A stretch of DNA of 64,000 bases from Parapedobacter lycopersici_A. Lineage in GTDB: Bacteria; Bacteroidota; Bacteroidia; Sphingobacteriales; Sphingobacteriaceae. Positions 1 to 5,908 of this stretch are shown one piece after another. The notes under the pieces are model-generated. The model worked only from the letters and a program-made list of their open reading frames with translations. It did not search any database and was not told where the DNA came from. The translations under genes were made by a program, and so were the position numbers. Every line of letters begins with the position of its first letter. Position 1 is the first letter of the stretch. The stretch lies in contig NZ_JBEBRB010000003.1 of the NCBI RefSeq assembly GCF_040395035.1, forward strand, positions 32,906 to 96,905, written 5' to 3'.

Positions 1-512
1 AAATTGTTAGGCGAATCCTGTGAAGTATTGGTCCGTTCACTGTTATCGTACCGTCCCGTAGGTGTTTTTATTCCAATGCCCGCCCAAAGGGAGTGGATTA
101 AGATTTTATTGTCTGAAGTGCCTGTTAGCTGTTCAAATACTTTGTAATAGCCCATTAATGCCACATCGCCCAAGCCACTTTTCTCGCCTGCCTCCCCGCC
201 TCCAGGTATTTCCCGGCGATTGAAATTATAAGGGATAATAGCCATTGCCCGCCAGCGGGTGCCAAAATTCCAGGCTCCCCAGAGTTCGTAACTTTGATAG
301 CTTTCGTCAGCCGTAAGGGGCGTCCGGTTTCCTGATGGACCCAGATGCGTTGTGAGCGGCCGGTGTTGATAACGTAGCCCCACGAACCGCTTGTTGAAGT
401 CGGGCAGAATGCCAAGATAGTATGTGCCTACGCCACATCCGCAGATATCGCACGCAAGAGCAGGGCGCAACGCTGCCAGGCAAAGTAAGAACGTGATAAT
501 GATATGTTTCAT
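1..512 (-). CDS. Outer-membrane-type protein with CDICGCG mature N-terminus (partial, runs off left edge)
   Basis: The reading frame is open from an ATG at 510-512 to the window edge, giving 170 residues without a stop. Residues 1-20 form a signal peptide ending in ALA, so the exported protein would begin CDICGCG, a CxxCxC cluster suited to metal binding. The rest alternates aromatic and polar residues (for example GLRYQHRPL and AIIPYNFNRRE), as in the beta-barrel 'transporter' proteins of Bacteroidota. It starts 11 bases after the stop of the diheme enzyme gene, so it is almost certainly the last member (as far as visible) of that operon. I do not know its substrate. A role in copper handling or export is inferred from its neighbours and the cysteines. 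Confidence 0.75.
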   Translation of the reverse strand, partial: MKHIIITFLLCLAALRPALACDICGCGVGTYYLGILPDFNKRFVGLRYQHRPLTTHLGPSGNRTPLTADESYQSYELWGAWNFGTRWRAMAIIPYNFNRREIPGGGEAGEKSGLGDVALMGYYKVFEQLTGTSDNKILIHSLWAGIGIKTPTGRYDNSERTNTSQDSPNN

Positions 513-523
513 GATAATAATTT

Positions 524-1591
524 TTAATTTCCGATCCCCAAAAGGGGATCGGTTACGAATTTTTCGTCATTAAGGGTTTGCAAAAAAGCGAGGAGGTCCG
601 TCTTTTCTGCTTCGGAAAGTACAATACCCCGTGTCCCGTCGGGATTTCGCAACAGCGGATCAAGGTTGGGGGTCTCCCGCACTTCGCGGCGATAGTGCGC
701 AATTACGGCCTCTAATGTAAGCAGTCTGCCATCGTGCATATACGGTGCGGTATATTTCAGGTTCCGCAGACTGGGTACCTTAAATGTATAGCTATCCGCG
801 CCGTTAAGCGTAATCATATACCGTCCCTGATCATTAATGGGATTCGGCCCCAGTCCGTTGTCCCGGAACGACTGGTCGGTAAACAATGGTTCCGCATGAC
901 AACTTGCGCAATGTTGCTGATAGACGGCATAACCTGCCTGCTCATCGGCAGTGAAGGTTGTGTGATCTTCACCACGCATGACTTTATCGTATTTTGCATT
1001 GCTGCTCACCGCCATCAGCATAAACTGCGATAACGCTTTCAGGAAATTTGCGGTGCTGATTTCCGGACTGCCGAATGCCTTTTCGAACAACCGGGGGTAC
1101 AGTGTATGCTTGCGGAGTTTAGCCAATACATTGACGACCGACTCATCCATTTCCACCGGATTTTCAATGGGGGCGATAGCCAGCATATCCAAGTGGAACA
1201 CCCCGCCATCCCAAAAGAAATTTTTGTTCCAGGCCAGATTCATGATCGGCGGTGCATTCCGGGTACCCAGTTTGTCATCTATTCCGTGACTTACGTCATG
1301 ACCGTGATGGGTAAACGCGGACGACTGAATGTGACAACTCGCACACGAGATGGTGTTATTACGCGATAACAACGGATCGTGGAATAACTTCCTTCCCAGT
1401 TCGAAACCTGCCTGATTGATTGGGTTAGCATTCAAGTCGTATACCGGTTCGGGAAAGTTGGCAGGTTTTTTAAACCCGCTAAACCAATCAGGAGCAACGT
1501 CAGCAGCCTTGTTACAAGCTACAGCACAGGCGAGCACCAGGCAAAGCATAGCGAATGGCCTACCTGTTAATCGACTATTCATGTGTGCCAT
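524..1591 (-). CDS. Diheme cytochrome c peroxidase-like enzyme, MbnH/MauG type
   Basis: A 355-residue lipoprotein-like exported protein: hydrophobic residues 13-25 precede a lipobox cysteine (AVAC, C26). Two c-type haem sites are visible, CASCH at 83-87 and CASCH at 228-232, plus the bridging tryptophan in FFWDGG (W127) and the TAPYMHDGR segment (281-289). Where classical diheme peroxidases have a methionine haem ligand, this protein appears to have tyrosine (Y300 in AHYRREV), as in MauG and MbnH, which oxidise a protein partner rather than simply removing peroxide. The start overlaps the end of the MbnP gene; ATG at 1591 or at 1582 is possible. Known for the family: MbnH converts a tryptophan of MbnP to kynurenine. 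The same activity here is inferred from the pairing and Y300. Confidence 0.87.
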   Translation of the reverse strand: MAHMNSRLTGRPFAMLCLVLACAVACNKAADVAPDWFSGFKKPANFPEPVYDLNANPINQAGFELGRKLFHDPLLSRNNTISCASCHIQSSAFTHHGHDVSHGIDDKLGTRNAPPIMNLAWNKNFFWDGGVFHLDMLAIAPIENPVEMDESVVNVLAKLRKHTLYPRLFEKAFGSPEISTANFLKALSQFMLMAVSSNAKYDKVMRGEDHTTFTADEQAGYAVYQQHCASCHAEPLFTDQSFRDNGLGPNPINDQGRYMITLNGADSYTFKVPSLRNLKYTAPYMHDGRLLTLEAVIAHYRREVRETPNLDPLLRNPDGTRGIVLSEAEKTDLLAFLQTLNDEKFVTDPLLGIGN

Positions 1592-2423
1592 TCAACGGTT
1601 CAAAATTGTGTGTATGGTCATGCGAAAACATAGCCTGATAGTTATTGGCAATGAGGGCGCTGTAATCACCAAACATCACAGTTGGATTTTCGGCTAGGCT
1701 AACGGTTGTACTTCCGTTGAAAACCTTCGCGAGATCAACGAAAAGGTGGATATTGCTACTGAGTCTCTGCCGGACATTGGCGGTGCCTGCGTGTTTCAGA
1801 TCGAGCGATACCGTCTTGATATTATTCAAAGTCGGCGCATCATAACCGCCAAATCCACCGATATGATAGCGGTATCGGTGTTGTCCGGTGGGGTCGCCTT
1901 CAAGGTCAACCGCCGGGGAACTGCCTTCCATTTTAAAGAATATATAACCGCTGTTCCACGACCAGTACATGCCACCGCCGTTATGATCGCCGGCAGGGTC
2001 AAGCACTCCCGTTCGGTCTTCTACGGGCATGGTACTGCGTAGGCTATCTACCCCCAATAGGAACGTCAATTGGGTATAGTCACCTTCCGGTACCTCAAGA
2101 TTCACAAACTGGCTTTCGGCAACCGACGCGTCGATGAGGAAATAGCTCTTTTCTTGGGGCACGGTGTAAGTACGTCCGTCGGCTGTGCTGATTTTGACAT
2201 TACTGACGTAATACTTCAATAGATCAACTGTAAACAATTCGCTGGCTGCATTGGTATATTCGCCACTACCGAGTTGCAGCTTTTTGTCGCCCACGATATG
2301 ATCAAACTTCAGCTGCAGATTGCCTGTCAGTTGTTGGTCGGGTGCAGGCCCTTCTTTCTTGCTGCAGGAACTGAATGATAAAACACCTAAGGTTAATACA
2401 ATGAGATATTGATAAGCTTTCAT
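1575..2423 (-). CDS. MbnP-family copper-binding lipoprotein
   Basis: A 282-residue protein with a lipobox (SFSSC, C20), so probably a periplasm-facing lipoprotein. The family hallmark MYWSWNSGY lies at 152-160, followed by HIGGFGG (187-193) and a histidine-rich tail (H268, H270, H272). MbnP proteins bind copper after a tryptophan is oxidised to kynurenine by the partner MbnH. Candidate tryptophans here are W154 and W156, the only ones in the motif. Translation is probably coupled with the downstream diheme enzyme, whose start lies inside the last codons. Start ATG at 2423 was chosen because the lipoprotein signal begins there (MKAYQYLIVL). No methanobactin precursor or biosynthesis genes are visible, so this is a stand-alone MbnP/MbnH pair. 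Confidence 0.85.
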   Translation of the reverse strand: MKAYQYLIVLTLGVLSFSSCSKKEGPAPDQQLTGNLQLKFDHIVGDKKLQLGSGEYTNAASELFTVDLLKYYVSNVKISTADGRTYTVPQEKSYFLIDASVAESQFVNLEVPEGDYTQLTFLLGVDSLRSTMPVEDRTGVLDPAGDHNGGGMYWSWNSGYIFFKMEGSSPAVDLEGDPTGQHRYRYHIGGFGGYDAPTLNNIKTVSLDLKHAGTANVRQRLSSNIHLFVDLAKVFNGSTTVSLAENPTVMFGDYSALIANNYQAMFSHDHTHNFEPLNGTHE

Positions 2424-2520
2424 TTTGCTGTTATTTGTTATTCCGATAATTTGTTTATTCACAGGATGCCCGGTATAGAACAGCAATTGCTCCATACGAT
2501 GGGATTTGTAATTGTATTAA

Positions 2521-2904
2521 TTACCCTGCAATTGGGGGGCGGAAAACATCAGCGTCGGGGAGGAAAGAATAAGGAGTTAGTGCATGAGGGAAACGACGTA
2601 TGGCCTTTTCACCGAAGTCAATTGGCGTGATGCGGTAATACTGTACAATAAAAGCGGGGATTTCGAGTTTCAAAGCTCCCGAAGTTCCCTGGTTAGTTTC
2701 TTTTCGGTCTGAATCATCCAGGTTCCGTAGTTTCTGTGCCAAAATGCATTTGCCGTTGCAATGTAGTTCAGGTTTATCCCGGTTGATGCACAGGTTAGCT
2801 ACAATAGATGTGCGGTTCACCTCATACCAGGCAAATACACCAAGGCTACCCAAGCATTGGTACACCAACGACAATAGCAGTAAAAATGCGACGGGGGTTT
2901 TCAA
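2521..2904 (-). CDS. Small membrane-anchored CxGxC-type protein, paralogue of the next gene upstream
   Basis: About 127 residues: one N-terminal hydrophobic segment (5-26), then a hydrophilic domain with cysteines at 39, 49 and 53 in the context CINR...CNGKCILAQKL, ending in FRPPIAG. It aligns without gaps, from the first residue through the cysteine block, to the gene at 3003-3374. No ATG is available; TTG at 2904 is chosen because it matches the start of the paralogue (MKTPVAF versus MKRIVFI). TTG at 2931 would add nine residues. I do not recognise a named family. Location in a MbnP/MbnH operon and the CxGxC pair suggest metal binding or a thiol role on the outer face of the inner membrane; this is inference. 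Confidence 0.72.
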   Translation of the reverse strand: MKTPVAFLLLLSLVYQCLGSLGVFAWYEVNRTSIVANLCINRDKPELHCNGKCILAQKLRNLDDSDRKETNQGTSGALKLEIPAFIVQYYRITPIDFGEKAIRRFPHALTPYSFLPDADVFRPPIAG

Positions 2905-3002
2905 TCCGCGTAAAATGAACTGAACGAACAAAGCGTTCCACTTAAAACAAAAATTAATGAGTGCTGCATGCAGCCGGGCATGCGATGATAGAGGTTGTGA
3001 GA

Positions 3003-3374
3003 CTAAGCGGCTGGTGGACGGAAAATAGACGCGAAAAATGTATGGACATGCAGTGATTCACGGTAAAGCGGCTGCGGCCCGGTACGCTGGTCAGTTGACG
3101 GCCGGAGTAAGTTAACGACTCCTAATTGCTGATTGAACAGCAGCGCTTCCTTGAATTTAATATCGGGTTGCTGCCTTTCCTTTTCCTCCTGTTCTTTTAA
3201 CTTTTTCATTAAGACGCACTGTCCAAGGCAGGAATTGTTGAGTGTAAAGCGATTTTCGCAGCGGGTTTTGGCAATGAAATCCCGGTTAGCATAAAACCCA
3301 ACTGAGATCCATAACGTAGCGAAGCTTTGTAGCAGTACAATAGGAATCAACAATATAAATACAATGCGTTTCAC
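3003..3374 (-). CDS. Small membrane-anchored CxGxC-type protein, first gene of the MbnP/MbnH operon
   Basis: About 123 residues with a hydrophobic segment at 3-25 and cysteines at 39, 49 and 53 (CENR...CLGQCVLMKKL). A charged, probably helical stretch (60-70) and a tail ending in IFRPPAA follow. All three cysteines, the NR pairs before them and the FRPP end are shared with the neighbour at 2521-2904, so the two arose by duplication. The start is taken as GTG at 3374 because a good -7/-33 promoter lies at 3407-3437, which rules out longer versions beginning upstream of it. Function unknown. A copper or redox role is suggested only by context. Confidence 0.72.
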   Translation of the reverse strand: MKRIVFILLIPIVLLQSFATLWISVGFYANRDFIAKTRCENRFTLNNSCLGQCVLMKKLKEQEEKERQQPDIKFKEALLFNQQLGVVNLLRPSTDQRTGPQPLYRESLHVHTFFASIFRPPAA

Positions 3375-3406
3375 GGGGTGGATATGGTGCGCTGTTTCGT
3401 CGGTGA

Positions 3407-3437
3407 CAAACTTAATTAAATTTACTTTTATATGCAA
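3407..3437 (-). promoter_or_regulatory. Promoter of the CxGxC/MbnP/MbnH operon
   Basis: On the minus strand TAAGTTTG (3414-3407) matches the Bacteroidota -7 consensus TAnnTTTG, and TTG at 3437-3435 lies 20 bases upstream as the -33 element. The predicted transcript would start near 3400, about 25 bases before the GTG at 3374. Confidence 0.6.
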
Positions 3438-3548
3438 TTTAACCGCATGGTATAGGGTAGGATATTCACGACATCTGACTTTCTTGGGTTCACTGACAAG
3501 CAGCATTTATCCTACCAAAAATCTTAGGGGAAAACTGGAATACATGTG

Positions 3549-4160
3549 CTATTGCCTGACGGAGCCGGCACGCCTGAAATATTTATAATACCAGGTGTCG
3601 TGCAGATCGCTGATGATGACTCCGCGGCTAGTCGACACATGGACAAATTTGTTATTCTGCAAGTAGATGCCTACATGATCGATGCCGCTTCGTCCAAATG
3701 AAAAGAAAACCAGGTCTCCTTCCTTAAGTTGCCTTTCATATTTTCGCTTAATCTGCTGCGCCATGTCCTGTGAGGTTCGGGGTATCGACTTGCCATAAAC
3801 GTCGTGCATTACCATAGCTACGAAGGCCGAACAGTCGATACCCCGTCGGTCAGTGCCCCCTAGCCGGTGCGGGGTGCCGATCCATTGGTCAATGTACCGG
3901 TACAGCTCCCGGTTTTCCAATTCAGCGGGCCGTACGCCAAGCACCGCCGCATACCCTTCGAGTAGCCCGCTTTTGCCGCGCGCTGGCATATTCCTTCCTG
4001 CCGATGATGCGTCGGTAGGGATCGTTGCATTCCTTTCAGGCTTACGGTGGGGCACCGAAGAGCCTGTCCGGTTTGGCGGAAGTGCATTTTTACGGGTAAG
4101 ACAGCCGCTTAGTAAAATGGAAAGTAAAAGACAGAAGGAGAGAGTCCCGAATCGATACAT
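3549..4160 (-). CDS. NlpC/P60-family cell-wall hydrolase lipoprotein
   Basis: A 203-residue lipoprotein: signal MYRFGTLSFCLLLSILLSGC with lipobox LSGC, a low-complexity linker, and a C-terminal NlpC/P60 domain. The catalytic cysteine is in DCSAFV, the histidine in DHVGIY, and a third polar residue in KFVHVS. Such enzymes are papain-like peptidases that cut peptide bonds in peptidoglycan stems, here from the outer-membrane inner face. ATG at 4160 was preferred because the lipoprotein signal starts there; an upstream extension would put 26 non-signal residues in front. It is divergent from engB with a short shared upstream region, so it is probably transcribed alone. Confidence 0.9.
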   Translation of the reverse strand: MYRFGTLSFCLLLSILLSGCLTRKNALPPNRTGSSVPHRKPERNATIPTDASSAGRNMPARGKSGLLEGYAAVLGVRPAELENRELYRYIDQWIGTPHRLGGTDRRGIDCSAFVAMVMHDVYGKSIPRTSQDMAQQIKRKYERQLKEGDLVFFSFGRSGIDHVGIYLQNNKFVHVSTSRGVIISDLHDTWYYKYFRRAGSVRQ

Positions 4161-4220
4161 GACGTACATTTGGGCGACTAATTTAGTGAATTTACCCGGA
4201 AGGTAAAGAAATGACGCGAA

Positions 4221-4253
4221 TTTGCGCAGCAACGCCATTTAGTCTTACCTTTG
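4221..4253 (+). promoter_or_regulatory. engB promoter abutting the start codon
   Basis: TACCTTTG at 4246-4253 is an exact TAnnTTTG -7 element, with TTTG at 4221-4224 as a -33 candidate 21 bases upstream. Only three bases separate it from the ATG at 4257, so transcription should begin at or next to the start codon. Confidence 0.6.
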
Positions 4254-4256
4254 CAT

Positions 4257-4889
4257 ATGCTTATCAAAACAGCAGTATTTATTTGTAGCAATACCCGGGT
4301 CGATCAGTTGCCGAAACCGAGTCTTCCCGAATATGCATTTATCGGGAGATCCAATGTGGGTAAATCATCGTTGATTAATGCCCTTACGGGCAAACGAAGC
4401 CTGGCAAAGACATCGCAGACACCAGGTAAAACACAGGTCATTAATCATTTTTTGATAAATGATGATTGGTATCTGGTGGATTTGCCTGGCTATGGTTTTG
4501 CAAAAACTTCTAAATCCAATCGTGCTGCATGGGAAAAGTTTATCCGACGGTACTTATTGATGCGCGAAAACCTGCAGTGTGTTTTTGTGCTGGTCGACAG
4601 TCGGCACGGGCCACAGCAAATTGACCTCGATTTTTGCTACTGGTTAGGTGAGCAGCGTATTCCATTTATGCTGGTTTTTACAAAGGCGGATAAGCTGTCT
4701 CAGGCCGGGTCTGCAGCGAATATCAAGAAATTCCGACAAGCACTACTCCAATGGTTTGAAACGGTTCCTCCCCATTTTCTCACGTCGGCCGAAACCCGCG
4801 TCGGAGGCGAACCGTTATTAATGGCAATCGATGAGATCAACCATAAATTTAACGAACAACAGATTAACGCGCAGGACAACGATTTATGA
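4257..4889 (+). CDS. engB: Ribosome biogenesis GTP-binding protein YsxC/EngB
   Basis: A 210-residue YihA/EngB-family GTPase involved in late assembly of the large ribosomal subunit. Visible motifs are G1 GRSNVGKSS, the G2-region threonine in TSQTPGKT, G3 DLPGYGF and G4 TKAD, in the usual order. Length is normal for the family. The ATG at 4257 is used instead of a TTG two codons upstream because the TTG lies inside the promoter box. The last bases overlap the start of the prenyltransferase gene by four bases (ATGA), indicating translational coupling. Confidence 0.93.
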   Translation: MLIKTAVFICSNTRVDQLPKPSLPEYAFIGRSNVGKSSLINALTGKRSLAKTSQTPGKTQVINHFLINDDWYLVDLPGYGFAKTSKSNRAAWEKFIRRYLLMRENLQCVFVLVDSRHGPQQIDLDFCYWLGEQRIPFMLVFTKADKLSQAGSAANIKKFRQALLQWFETVPPHFLTSAETRVGGEPLLMAIDEINHKFNEQQINAQDNDL

Positions 4890-5740
4890 ATAAATATTTT
4901 TCCCTCGTATTATTTGCTCATAGCATATTTGCACTTCCGTTTGCTATCATCGGCTTTTTTCTTGCCGTCAATACCACCGATTATCCATTTGCATGGATGA
5001 AATTGTTGCTTATGCTGGCATGCATGGTATTTGCCCGTAATGCTGCAATGGCGTTCAATCGGTATCTCGACCGCGATATCGATGCAGTTAATCCACGCAC
5101 CGCCATGCGGGATATTCCGGCCGGGCGCGTGAGTCCGCGTCAGGCGCTCACATTTACGATTGTCAACTGCGTGCTTTTTATCGGCGCAACGGGATTGATT
5201 AATACCGTTTGCCTTTACCTGTCGCCCGTTGCCCTGGCTGTGGTACTCGGTTACAGCTATACAAAGCGGTTTACACCGCTTTGTCATTTGGTGCTGGGGT
5301 TGGGCCTGGGACTAGCCCCTTTGGGGGCTTACCTTGTCGTTACGGGTACATTCCATCTTGTTCCTGTATTTTATTCACTGGCCGTGCTGTTTTGGGTTGG
5401 TGGTTTTGATATCATTTATGCATTGCAGGATGAAGAATTTGATCGCGAACAGCACCTAAATTCGATACCCGCCTGGCTTGGCAAACGGAAGGCCTTGCGG
5501 CTCTCTGAATTTTTCCACATGTTGTCGGCGATATTCGTTGTGCTACCTTTATTTTATGTGCCTTTACGCTGGTTTTATATAGCAGGCGTTATTTTTTATG
5601 TCCTGTTACTTATCTACCAGCATCGGATTGTAAGCCCAACGGACTTAAGCCGGGTAAACCGGGCATTTATGACAACAAATGGTGTGGCTTCTGTAGTTTT
5701 TGCTGTTTTCTTTTTGTGTGATGTAATTTTTTTGTGGTAA
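4886..5740 (+). CDS. UbiA-family polyprenyltransferase (menaquinone-type)
   Basis: A 284-residue integral membrane protein with about eight hydrophobic helices. Both aspartate motifs of the UbiA family are present: NRYLDRDID (NxxxDxxxD) after the second helix and DEEFDREQH in a later loop; these bind magnesium and the prenyl diphosphate. It resembles the 4-hydroxybenzoate prenyltransferase-like branch. Since Bacteroidota use menaquinone, a role in a menaquinone route (such as the futalosine-pathway prenylation step) is more likely than ubiquinone synthesis, but no pathway partners lie nearby. It is co-transcribed with engB (four-base overlap). Confidence 0.82.
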   Translation: MNKYFSLVLFAHSIFALPFAIIGFFLAVNTTDYPFAWMKLLLMLACMVFARNAAMAFNRYLDRDIDAVNPRTAMRDIPAGRVSPRQALTFTIVNCVLFIGATGLINTVCLYLSPVALAVVLGYSYTKRFTPLCHLVLGLGLGLAPLGAYLVVTGTFHLVPVFYSLAVLFWVGGFDIIYALQDEEFDREQHLNSIPAWLGKRKALRLSEFFHMLSAIFVVLPLFYVPLRWFYIAGVIFYVLLLIYQHRIVSPTDLSRVNRAFMTTNGVASVVFAVFFLCDVIFLW

Positions 5741-5858
5741 TTGGTCTTTAGCAACAATAATCAATAACCAGCTTTTGCTAATTCTACGATTATAACTTCC
5801 TTGGAAGTCATTGCCCGAAAACAATAGCTGGCAGGCAATCGCTAAAAATCACAAAACG

Positions 5859-5891
5859 TTTTGTCATTCCCTGAATAAATCCCTTTATTTG
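5859..5891 (+). promoter_or_regulatory. Probable topA promoter with embedded palindrome
   Basis: TTTTG (5859-5863) and TTTATTTG (5884-5891) are spaced 20 bases apart, one mismatch from the consensus -7. The -33 element lies within a perfect 14-base palindrome, ACAAAACGTTTTGT, at 5851-5864. The predicted start would leave a leader of about 10 bases before the topA ATG. Confidence 0.45.
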
Positions 5892-5908
5892 CAGAAATCT
5901 GAAAATTA

